Below are positions 1-6,616 of a stretch of 15,746 nt of DNA, piece after piece. Position 1 is the stretch's first letter, and each line of letters starts with the position of its first letter. This DNA comes from Candidatus Omnitrophota bacterium (GTDB taxonomy: Bacteria; Omnitrophota; Gorgyraeia; 2-02-FULL-51-18). The translations under genes were made by a program, and so were the position numbers. The stretch lies in contig JAHFFM010000019.1 in the NCBI GenBank assembly GCA_023247935.1, forward strand, positions 1,314 to 17,059, written 5' to 3'. The notes beneath the pieces were generated by a model. That model worked only from the letters and a program-made list of their open reading frames with translations, was not told the origin of the DNA and did no database searches.

Positions 1-23
1 GTGCAAATGGTGATAAAATAATA

Positions 24-40
24 ATACCCGCCTTGGGTAT
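24..40 (-). terminator. Weak terminator-like hairpin downstream of metG
   Basis: The sequence ATACCC-AAGGC-GGGTAT (read on the minus strand) makes a 6-bp stem with a 5-nt loop about 40 nt after the metG stop. It is followed by an AT-rich stretch, TATTATTTTATC. The stem is short and the T-run is interrupted, so it could be a weak intrinsic terminator or chance. Nothing else is recognised in positions 1-79. Confidence 0.3.
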
Positions 41-79
41 AATCATGATCTTTTAAACGCATTGACCGACGCGATTTGA

Positions 80-1660
80 TCATTTTATTTCAATCCTCGG
101 AAACAACGGCAAACCTTTTGCAATTTTGTGACCAGTCTTAAAAAATTGACCTTTTTTATCCACAAACGGGGTTTCCAAAATAGGCGTTGTTATACCCAAT
201 TGCCGCCAAATACCTTCGGCGGTTTTTGGCATATAGGGCCAAATGCTCTGCGCAACAATTTTCAATGTCTCGCATAAACATCTAATCACAGACCTCAATT
301 CCTCAATTTTATCTTCCTTTGCCAATTTCCATGGGGCGGATAACTCAATGCATTTGTTGGAAAGAGTAATGATATTCCAAATTACTCCCAATGCTTGATC
401 AAAACGCAGTTGATTCAAATAGTCTTCTATTGTTCTCGGTAAAGCGCCGATCGTCATAAGAAGAATAAAAATTGGATTGACGTTATCAGTTACACCTTTT
501 GATGAATATCCCCCAAAATCTGATTCCGGAATCACTCCATCAAAATACTTCTCACACATTGTCAGCGTTCGATTCAGCAAATTCCCCAAATCATTCGCGA
601 GGTCCGTGTTATATCTCATAATCAACGCCTCTTCGCTGAATGTCCCATCCTGCCCGAATGGTGTTTCGCGCAGCAAAAAATACCGGAACGCGTCCACCCC
701 ATAGGTTTTGACGATTTCATTCGGGTCCGTCACATTGCCGCGTGACTTTGACATTTTCTCGCCGCCCTGCACCCACCAGCCATGCGCAAAAACCAATTTC
801 GGCGGCTCAAGACCCAAAGCATGAAGCAAAATCGGCCAAATCACGGCATGATGGCGAAGAATGTCTTTGCCTATCAAATGCACGTCAGCCGGCCATCTTT
901 TATCCATTCCTTTTTCACTGCCATAACCGCAGGCGGTGATGTAGTTGATTAACGCGTCAAACCAAACATAAGTCACATGAGAATCGGAAAGAGGTGATAA
1001 AATGCCCCAGGACAAGCGATTTTTGGGGCGGGAAATACATAAATCCTGCAGCTTATTATTGTCCAAAAATCCCAACACTTCGTTTTTACGCGATTCCGGA
1101 AGAATACGGAAACGGCCGCCTCCACGAATTTCTTTCGTCAACCAATCTTGATGCTCGGAGAGTTTAAAAAAATAATTCTCTTCTTCAATTTTTTCAACAG
1201 GGCGCCGGCAATCCGGACAAAGCGTCTTCCCTTCTTCCCTTAAAATCTGCCCGTCATTCCAAAAAGCCTCATCCGGCGTGCAATACCAGCCCGCATACAC
1301 GCTTTTATAAATCTGGCCTTTTTTCTCCAGTTCACGCCAAACTTCCTGCACCGCTCTAATATGACGAGGTTCCGTGGTACGGATAAATTCATAATTTTCT
1401 ATGTGAAGCGTTTTCCACAGCTCCTGAAACGTGGCCGAAATATTATCCGTAAAGACCTGCGGGTCCATCCCCGCTTCTTTGGCGGCGCGTTCGATTTTTT
1501 GGCCATGTTCATCGGTGCCCGTCAAAAATAACACTTCCTTACCTATGAGACGCTGATAGCGCGCCAAGACGTCCGCGGCGATCTCGGTGTAAGCATGGCC
1601 GATATGCGGCTTCGAATTTACATAATAAAGCGGCGTGGTTAAATAATATCTTTCTTTCAC
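80..1660 (-). CDS. metG: Methionyl-tRNA synthetase
   Basis: Class I aminoacyl-tRNA synthetase that charges tRNA-Met with methionine in the cytoplasm. Numbered from the GTG start, the HIGH motif is at residues 19-22 and KMSKS at 292-296, with a helical anticodon-binding region after about residue 370. The protein is 526 aa and ends at IEIK, so it lacks the C-terminal EMAPII-like tRNA-binding domain found in some MetRS. An in-frame ATG lies 12 nt upstream (1672) but has no ribosome site. GTG at 1660 is preceded by GGGAGGA, overlaps the holB TGA as GTGA, and gives the usual family N-terminus (KERYYLTTPLYYVN). The connective-peptide metal knob has C127, C148 and C151, but its second Cys position is Asp130, so zinc binding may be altered. 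This is the last gene seen in the operon. Identity is very secure; the start is likely. Confidence 0.97.
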   Translation of the reverse strand: MKERYYLTTPLYYVNSKPHIGHAYTEIAADVLARYQRLIGKEVLFLTGTDEHGQKIERAAKEAGMDPQVFTDNISATFQELWKTLHIENYEFIRTTEPRHIRAVQEVWRELEKKGQIYKSVYAGWYCTPDEAFWNDGQILREEGKTLCPDCRRPVEKIEEENYFFKLSEHQDWLTKEIRGGGRFRILPESRKNEVLGFLDNNKLQDLCISRPKNRLSWGILSPLSDSHVTYVWFDALINYITACGYGSEKGMDKRWPADVHLIGKDILRHHAVIWPILLHALGLEPPKLVFAHGWWVQGGEKMSKSRGNVTDPNEIVKTYGVDAFRYFLLRETPFGQDGTFSEEALIMRYNTDLANDLGNLLNRTLTMCEKYFDGVIPESDFGGYSSKGVTDNVNPIFILLMTIGALPRTIEDYLNQLRFDQALGVIWNIITLSNKCIELSAPWKLAKEDKIEELRSVIRCLCETLKIVAQSIWPYMPKTAEGIWRQLGITTPILETPFVDKKGQFFKTGHKIAKGLPLFPRIEIK

Positions 1661-2547
1661 AAATCCTCCCATAAAACGGACAGGGCTAATTTCAAATTCA
1701 CGGAATGCTCAATTTTTTCTTTCGCGATGGCCAGCGTTTCCATGCGGTCAACGAGCTCCTCTTCGCTTAAAGCTCTGGCTATTTTTTCTTTTTGAAGCCG
1801 GTCCTGGATTTCTCCCAGCAAATCCTCGGAACCCGCACGCATTAAAAGGGTGTCGCGAAGACTTCGAATCGAATATTCGAGGGCGCGAGACGCTTCTTCA
1901 CGTGTCAGCGTGGACAAATCGGGCGCTTTGACCCCATAAACCGGCGCGGCGGAAGAATTAGCCAGGCAGCCCTTTGCCACTCTGTCCCAAACCACGAGCT
2001 TTGCTTTTTCAAGCTCTTCTAAATTTTCATTGGCAGCTGGCAAGGCATGAAAATGAACCACCTGCGCGCGCGAACGAATGGTGGACAAAAGCTTCTCCGC
2101 CGCGTAACAAATCAGCACAAAATAAGTGTGAGCGGCAGGCTCTTCCAGGGTTTTAAGAAATGCGTTCTGAGAAATTTCGTTTAAAGATTCCGCGCGATCC
2201 ACGACAAAAAGCTTTGCTTTGGCCTGAAACGGCTTAAAATTCGACAGGCCTATCAATTCGCGGATTTTCTCCACTTTCAAAACCCGAGAATCTTCTTCGG
2301 GTTCAAAAATGCGATAATCCGGGTGATTGCCGCTTTCAACAAGATGGCAGGACACGCATTCTCCGCAACCTTCAACCCCCTCTTTTTTGACGCAGAAAAG
2401 CGCTTTAGCCAATTCCTTTGTCATTTCCCGCTGTCCGGATTCCTGCGGCCCTAAAAATAACAAGCCGTGAGGCAGGCGGTTTTTTTCCAAAGCCGTGCGT
2501 AGATAACCCGCTGCGCGGGTTTGACCCTTAACGCTTTGAAAGGACAT
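1657..2547 (-). CDS. holB: DNA polymerase III subunit delta'
   Basis: Clamp-loader subunit, 296 aa, an AAA+ protein of the DnaX/HolB type that helps load the sliding clamp during replication. The N-terminal half shows the expected fold signals. The P-loop region at about residues 33-42 reads GPQESGQREM and lacks the Walker A lysine, as is normal for the non-ATP-binding delta' subunit. A four-cysteine zinc module lies at C52, C61, C64 and C67. LEEP is at 134-137, followed by an SR motif at 159-160 in the sensor/SRC region. The C-terminal third is helical and divergent, as usual. The gene starts with ATG inside the last codons of tmk (20-nt overlap) and ends inside metG's start (4-nt overlap). 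The tmk-holB pairing is common in bacteria and supports the call. DnaX is less likely given the missing lysine and the short length. Confidence 0.9.
   Translation of the reverse strand: MSFQSVKGQTRAAGYLRTALEKNRLPHGLLFLGPQESGQREMTKELAKALFCVKKEGVEGCGECVSCHLVESGNHPDYRIFEPEEDSRVLKVEKIRELIGLSNFKPFQAKAKLFVVDRAESLNEISQNAFLKTLEEPAAHTYFVLICYAAEKLLSTIRSRAQVVHFHALPAANENLEELEKAKLVVWDRVAKGCLANSSAAPVYGVKAPDLSTLTREEASRALEYSIRSLRDTLLMRAGSEDLLGEIQDRLQKEKIARALSEEELVDRMETLAIAKEKIEHSVNLKLALSVLWEDL
1665..1670 (-). promoter_or_regulatory. Ribosome binding site selecting the metG GTG start
   Basis: GGGAGG on the minus strand lies 4 nt before GTG at 1660. The competing ATG at 1672 has no purine-rich site upstream. 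The site lies inside the last codons of holB, which suggests translational coupling. Confidence 0.6.
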
Positions 2548-3166
2548 TTTCCACCAGAGTTTTGATTCTTTGATGAACTTGCTCAGGGGTTTCGGCGGGA
2601 AGGATGGAAAGCCTGTGAAAACGCTTTGGCTCTTCTTTCGCTATTTGTAAAAAACCTTTTCTTACCTTTTCATGAAATGAAACGGGCTTTTGCTCAATCC
2701 GGTCCGTTTTCCGTCTTTTTTTGATTCTGACCAAGCCAGAGGCCACAGGTAAATCCAAATATAAACTCAAATCCGGAACAAGCCCTTGAGTCGCGACACT
2801 CCCCAAATCTTTAAGCCAGCGTATGTCCAATCCTCCGGCGTGCCCTTGATACGCCAGCGTTGCGTCCAGCCACCGGTCACAAATCACAACGTCTCCCTTT
2901 TTCAAACGGGGCAAAATCACTTCTTCAACCAGCTGAGCGCGGCTGGCCATATAAAGAAAAGTCTCGGTAACCGGCGTCATCTGACGATGCTTTGGGTCCA
3001 AAAGCACCTTGCGAATCGCGTCGCCCAACACCGTTCCGCCCGGCTCCCGGGTGCAAAAAACAGGGTATTTCTTTTTTTTGAGATCCTCATAAAGAAGCTG
3101 AATTTGCGTGGATTTCCCGCAGCCTTCATTTCCTTCAAGCGTAAAAAAGAAACCTCTTTTCTTCAT
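2528..3166 (-). CDS. tmk: Thymidylate kinase
   Basis: Phosphorylates dTMP to dTDP for DNA synthesis; cytoplasmic, 212 aa, the normal length. The P-loop EGNEGCGKST is at residues 11-20, REPGG at 40-44, the DRW/AYQG region at 97-107 (most family members have DRY or DRF) and the lid at about 148-158 (KKRRKTDRIE). A GTG-initiated version would begin at 3181. The ATG at 3166 is chosen because GGAGG lies 8 nt upstream and because ATG overlaps the cysS TGA in an ATGA junction. The following gene, holB, overlaps by 20 nt. Both products serve DNA replication, while the flanking genes are tRNA synthetases, so this is a mixed housekeeping operon. Confidence 0.96.
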   Translation of the reverse strand: MKKRGFFFTLEGNEGCGKSTQIQLLYEDLKKKKYPVFCTREPGGTVLGDAIRKVLLDPKHRQMTPVTETFLYMASRAQLVEEVILPRLKKGDVVICDRWLDATLAYQGHAGGLDIRWLKDLGSVATQGLVPDLSLYLDLPVASGLVRIKKRRKTDRIEQKPVSFHEKVRKGFLQIAKEEPKRFHRLSILPAETPEQVHQRIKTLVENVLSKR

Positions 3167-4572
3167 AGCTTCACCCTCCACGTGGTGCGGCCATCCGAAA
3201 GATCACGCAGTTCCACATGCTTTTCTTTCAAAAGATTTTCTCTTATTTCATCCGCGGTTTTAAAATCTTTATTTTTTCTGGCCAGTTGACGCTTGGCAAT
3301 CCATTCCTCAATTTCAGGTTTGATCTGGCTTGAGACATCATTCCTGTCAAACACGATCCCAAACACCTCAGAACCAAAATTGCGGATAGCGGCCGCTACC
3401 GACAAAGCCGCCATGGGGTCATTTTCTTTATAAACCTGATTGATTTGTCCATGCATTAACGCCAGCACATCCGGCGTATTGAAATCATTGTCCATCGCCT
3501 CGCGAAAAGATGCGTAGATTTGCTGCGTCCGTTTTTCGCTCGGCGCATTGCCTCTTTTTTCCGCCTGGCGGGCATTCTCAAAAAACTCCAAAAAGCGCTT
3601 CCAAACCGCGCGGTCCATTTTCACGCGTTCCGGCGTATAATCCAATGGCGCGGAATAATGCGTCCCCAAAAAAGTCAGCTTTAAAACCTCATCCCCATAA
3701 AGCGGATCTTCTTTTAACACCTCATCGAGCGTAATAAAATTCTTCAAAGATTTAGACATCTTCTGGCCACCAACAGTGATCAATCCATGATGAATCCAGT
3801 AGTTAGCCAGCGGCTTACTGGTCTTACCTTTAGATTGGGCAAGCTCATTTTCATGATGAGGAAAAATTAAGTCCCTTCCTCCTCCATGAATATCAAAAGT
3901 GTCGCCCAATTCACCCATACTCATGGCAGAGCACTCTATATGCCATCCTGGCCGGCCTGGACCCCAGGGGCTGGTCCAAGAAGGCTCATCTTCTTTGGAT
4001 TTTTTCCATAATGCAAAATCAAGAAAACTTTTTTTATTTTCATTTTTATCGATGCGGACTCCTGAACGCATCGCATCTCTATCCTGTTTGGAAAGCTCTC
4101 CATAATGAGGATATTGCTCAATATCAAAATAAATACCGTCTTCACTTTGATAAGCACGCCCTAGCGCTTTAAGCTCCTGAATAAGATCGATCATTTTAGA
4201 TATATATTCGGTGGCCTTAGGCTCAATATCCGGATCTTGAATTCCAATTTTTTTTAAATTGGTTTTATATTTGTTATAATATTTTTCTGCAACCTGCTGC
4301 ACTCCTTGGCGAAGGTCCACACAACCTTCCTGGCGTGCTTTTTCTATGATTTTGTCATCAACATCCGTGACATTTCTGACAAATTTTAACCGGTAGCCTG
4401 AATATTTAAGGTAATTGCGGATTACGTCAAAAACATAAGCGGATCTCAAATGACCGATATGGGGATCGTCATAAACTGTGGGTCCGCAAACATACATTTT
4501 GACGACACCGGGCTCTATTGGCTTAAAAAGTTCCCGCTGTTGAGACAATGAATTAAAAATTTGCAATGGCAT
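3163..4572 (-). CDS. cysS: Cysteinyl-tRNA synthetase
   Basis: Class I synthetase that charges tRNA-Cys, 469 aa, full length. The zinc ligands that select cysteine are present: C29 in the CGPTVYD motif, C214 in HIEC, H239 in FPHHENE and E243. HIGH is at 38-41 and KMSKS at 271-275. The C-terminal DALR-like helical domain ends with a short basic tail. The ATG at 4572 gives the usual N-terminus (PLQIFNSLS). No convincing Shine-Dalgarno sequence precedes it: the 14 nt upstream read AGTTAAGTACGAATC-like sequence directly after the palindromic element at 4587-4740. Expression therefore probably depends on read-through from cysE or on the structured leader. Placement straight after cysE links cysteine synthesis to cysteine charging. 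The 3' end overlaps tmk by 4 nt. Confidence 0.97.
   Translation of the reverse strand: MPLQIFNSLSQQRELFKPIEPGVVKMYVCGPTVYDDPHIGHLRSAYVFDVIRNYLKYSGYRLKFVRNVTDVDDKIIEKARQEGCVDLRQGVQQVAEKYYNKYKTNLKKIGIQDPDIEPKATEYISKMIDLIQELKALGRAYQSEDGIYFDIEQYPHYGELSKQDRDAMRSGVRIDKNENKKSFLDFALWKKSKEDEPSWTSPWGPGRPGWHIECSAMSMGELGDTFDIHGGGRDLIFPHHENELAQSKGKTSKPLANYWIHHGLITVGGQKMSKSLKNFITLDEVLKEDPLYGDEVLKLTFLGTHYSAPLDYTPERVKMDRAVWKRFLEFFENARQAEKRGNAPSEKRTQQIYASFREAMDNDFNTPDVLALMHGQINQVYKENDPMAALSVAAAIRNFGSEVFGIVFDRNDVSSQIKPEIEEWIAKRQLARKNKDFKTADEIRENLLKEKHVELRDLSDGRTTWRVKL
3175..3179 (-). promoter_or_regulatory. Ribosome binding site for tmk
   Basis: GGAGG on the minus strand with 8-nt spacing to ATG at 3166. It lies inside the 3' end of cysS and decides against the GTG at 3181. 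Confidence 0.65.
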
Positions 4573-4586
4573 GATTCGTACTTAAC

Positions 4587-4740
4587 TTGCGCTGTCAGAC
4601 AAGACATTGTTTCGGAGGGACCTCCACAGCCGCGCGCCATGGAACCCTGGTTTCAACACCGCGCGGCGAGGACAAGAGCAAAATTTCTCGGTGGGAAATT
4701 TTGCGTTCCCGGAGAAATAATGTCTTGTCTGACGGCGCAA
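4587..4740. repeat. 154-bp multi-armed palindromic element between cysE and cysS
   Basis: Terminal inverted arms of 27 nt (4587-4613 and 4714-4740) match at 25 positions. The two exceptions, 4593/4734 and 4609/4718, are G-T pairs on the plus strand. Inside are three further hairpins. GGAGG/CCTCC spans 4614-4625. GCCGCGCG/CGCGCGGC spans 4629-4667 and carries an inner AACC/GGTT stem. GCAAAATTTC/GAAATTTTGC spans 4678-4704. The whole could fold as a closed stem with three arms. It starts 4 nt after the cysE stop and ends 14 nt before the cysS ATG. No target duplication, transposase or coding content was seen. It could be a miniature mobile or REP-like repeat, or a structured leader or small RNA. 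I do not recognise the family. Confidence 0.85.
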
Positions 4741-4744
4741 CCCT

Positions 4745-5461
4745 TCATTTATCATCACGATCTTCGAATTCCTTCATTTCATCTTCAATTTTCTGAAGTT
4801 CTTTTTGCACGCGGTCCATGGCTTGCGCCAGCGGGTCCGGTAAATGGCAATAATCAATGTTCGCGCCCGCAACTCTGCGGCCTTCGCGTTTGGCTACGCG
4901 CCCCGGCACGCCCACCACCGTGGAATTTGCCGGCACATCCTGCAACACAACGGCATTGGCGCCCACGCTCACATTTTCGCCGATTTGAATATTGCCCAAC
5001 ACTTTCGCGCCGGCCCCCACCACCACGTTATTTCCGATCGTAGGATGTCTTTTTCCTTTTTCTTTTCCGGTGCCTCCCAAGGTCACGCCCTGAAAAAGCG
5101 TGACGTTGTCGCCGATAATACTGGTTTCGCCGATCACCACGCCCATGCCATGATCAATAAAAAGGCCTTGCCCAATTTTGGCTCCCGGATGAATTTCAAT
5201 CCCGGTAAGCCAGCGTGCCCATTGCGATAAAAATCGCGCCAGAAAACGAAAATGCCATTCATGAAGCCGGTGAGCGACGCGATAATACGCCACAGCGCGG
5301 ATTCCGGAATAAGTAAAAACCATTGTCAAAATACCCGTAGCGGCCGGGTCGCGTTCAACCGCGGATTTCAATAAATCTTTGAAAAAAAATGTGTAAACAA
5401 ATACCTTGATGACGGCTATGGCAAAAATAAAAAATAGAAAATATTGGAGCAAATCTTTCAT
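4745..5461 (-). CDS. cysE: Serine O-acetyltransferase with an N-terminal membrane segment
   Basis: Transfers acetyl from acetyl-CoA to serine, giving O-acetylserine for cysteine synthesis. The protein is 238 aa. Residues from about 28 match short-form (EpsC-type) serine acetyltransferases, with the AVERDPA helix at 34-40 and a left-handed beta-helix from about 88 to 192. It carries D103-H104 and GET at 111-113 of the active site and the GTGK..KRHP loop at about 130-140. The C-terminal 25 residues are charged and helical. The odd part is residues 1-27, a very hydrophobic stretch (QYFLFFIFAIAVIKVFVYTFFF) that looks like a transmembrane helix; most homologues start near the ERDPA helix. The ATG overlaps the ispF TGA (ATGA) with GGTGG upstream, so this start is supported. 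A maltose/galactoside acetyltransferase is less likely because the serine acetyltransferase helix is present. Confidence 0.9.
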   Translation of the reverse strand: MKDLLQYFLFFIFAIAVIKVFVYTFFFKDLLKSAVERDPAATGILTMVFTYSGIRAVAYYRVAHRLHEWHFRFLARFLSQWARWLTGIEIHPGAKIGQGLFIDHGMGVVIGETSIIGDNVTLFQGVTLGGTGKEKGKRHPTIGNNVVVGAGAKVLGNIQIGENVSVGANAVVLQDVPANSTVVGVPGRVAKREGRRVAGANIDYCHLPDPLAQAMDRVQKELQKIEDEMKEFEDRDDK

Positions 5462-5940
5462 TTTTTTCCCACCTTTTGAATGGCAGCCACAGCCATCACC
5501 GCCACCGCTTTTCCGCGGCCAATAGGCCCCAGACGTTCATTTGTTTTGGCTTTCACGCTCACATCCGCCTCTTTTAATCCCAATACCTTCGCCACGGAAC
5601 GGCGAATCGCGTTTTTATGCGAAGACAATTTAGGTTCTTCCGCGATCACAACTGCATCCACGTTCAAAATTTTAAATTTATTTTTTTTAAGTATGGTCAA
5701 TGTTTTTTCCGCAAAAACTGAGCTGGAAACCCCTTCCCAGCGCGAATCTTTATCGGAAAAATGCTCACCGATATCACCCAACCCCGCAGCCCCCAAAAGA
5801 GCGTCCACAACGGCATGAAACAGCACATCCCCATCCGAATGGCCAAAGAAACCCTTTTTATAAGGGATTTCAACCCCACCCAGGAGGAACTTACACCCCC
5901 TCTTCAGGGGGTGTATATCATAACCGATACCGATTCGCAT
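5458..5940 (-). CDS. ispF: 2-C-methyl-D-erythritol 2,4-cyclodiphosphate synthase
   Basis: Fifth enzyme of the MEP pathway to isoprenoid precursors: it cyclises CDP-methylerythritol 2-phosphate and releases CMP. The protein is 160 aa, the standard size for this trimeric enzyme. The metal ligands D8, H10 and H42 are all in place, as are the GHSDGDVL motif at 33-40 and the KTNERLGPIG motif at 122-131. The ATG lies 23 nt inside the end of ispD with AGGA close upstream, and the stop overlaps cysE by 4 nt. Codons about 9-16 also form a perfect 10-bp hairpin (5892-5915). The encoded KRGCK segment there lies outside the catalytic residues. Confidence 0.97.
   Translation of the reverse strand: MRIGIGYDIHPLKRGCKFLLGGVEIPYKKGFFGHSDGDVLFHAVVDALLGAAGLGDIGEHFSDKDSRWEGVSSSVFAEKTLTILKKNKFKILNVDAVVIAEEPKLSSHKNAIRRSVAKVLGLKEADVSVKAKTNERLGPIGRGKAVAVMAVAAIQKVGKK
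5892..5915 (-). other. Perfect hairpin inside the ispF 5' end, just after the ispD stop
   Basis: TACACCCCCT and AGGGGGTGTA pair over 10 bp with a 4-nt loop (GAAG on the minus strand). The hairpin starts 2 nt after the ispD stop codon and 24 nt into ispF. It could affect mRNA stability or the ispD/ispF translation ratio. Codon choice at Pro-Leu and Gly permits it, so chance is not excluded. Confidence 0.6.
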
Positions 5941-6616
5941 GAGATCCTAAATAATGCTTCATAAGCTCCAAATCCGCCTTGGTAGTCACCTTGATATTTT
6001 GCGGATCCCCCGCCACCATCCGGATGGACCAATCCGAGCCGTCAAACAAAGAGGCTTCATCCGTAGCCGCCAAAGCCTTTTTCCCAAGCGCTTGATAACG
6101 TCCCATCAACAAAGACGTTTTAAAAACCTGCGGGGTTTGCGCCAGATAAAGAAAGCGCCTGTCCTGGGTGCCTAAAATCCGGTCTTTATCCTCAGAAACG
6201 CATTTCACCGTGGAGGATACGGGAATACCGCAGATAGCTCCGGCCTTTTTAGCCCCCAAAATCGTTCGGCGAACCAATTGCTTTGAAATCAAAGGCCTTG
6301 CCGCATCATGAACCAAAACATATTCAGCGGAAGATTTTAAGGATTTTAATCCATTCAAAACGGATTCCGCCCGGGAAGCGCCGCCAGTCACAACCCGTGC
6401 TTTCTTTAAACCGTGACCCTTCAAAATCAACTCCGCCTTTTTTAAAAACGAAGACTCCGCCACCACAACAATCTCTTCGAAAGAAAATGCCTTTTGTAAA
6501 GCTTTGACCGTGTGAACCAATAGAGGAGTGCCGAAAATACGGAGATAAGGCTTGGGAATTTTGGAACCCAGCCTTTTCCCCTGCCCGGCGGCCGGAACAA
6601 TCGCCGCTACTTTCAT
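5918..6616 (-). CDS. ispD: 2-C-methyl-D-erythritol 4-phosphate cytidylyltransferase
   Basis: Third enzyme of the MEP pathway: it joins CTP and methylerythritol phosphate to make CDP-ME. The protein is 232 aa, normal length. The nucleotide-binding glycine-rich loop PAAGQGKRLG is at residues 8-17 with the conserved lysine at 22 (IPKPYL). VHDAARP is at 102-108 and a TDEASLF segment lies near 185. The start ATG overlaps the stop of the upstream PIN-TRAM gene (ATGA) and has GGAG 5 nt before it. The stop lies within ispF. ispD and ispF are often adjacent or fused in bacteria. The intervening enzyme IspE is not in this window. Confidence 0.97.
   Translation of the reverse strand: MKVAAIVPAAGQGKRLGSKIPKPYLRIFGTPLLVHTVKALQKAFSFEEIVVVAESSFLKKAELILKGHGLKKARVVTGGASRAESVLNGLKSLKSSAEYVLVHDAARPLISKQLVRRTILGAKKAGAICGIPVSSTVKCVSEDKDRILGTQDRRFLYLAQTPQVFKTSLLMGRYQALGKKALAATDEASLFDGSDWSIRMVAGDPQNIKVTTKADLELMKHYLGSHANRYRL

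Noticed and set aside
1657..2547. Inactivated ATPase in holB because the Walker A lysine is missing
   Set aside because: Loss of a functional P-loop is normal for delta' subunits and is not degeneration.
4573..4744. T-box riboswitch upstream of cysS
   Set aside because: The gap is shorter than a normal T-box leader. The AGGGTGGNACCGCG core is not matched: the nearest minus-strand stretch around 4630-4650 keeps only AGGG and a GC-rich run. The dominant feature is a long end-to-end inverted repeat, which T-boxes lack.
4561..5043. 160-aa plus-strand reading frame across the palindromic element
   Set aside because: It is antisense to cysE, has arginine/proline-rich low-quality sequence, no ribosome site and no recognisable domain.
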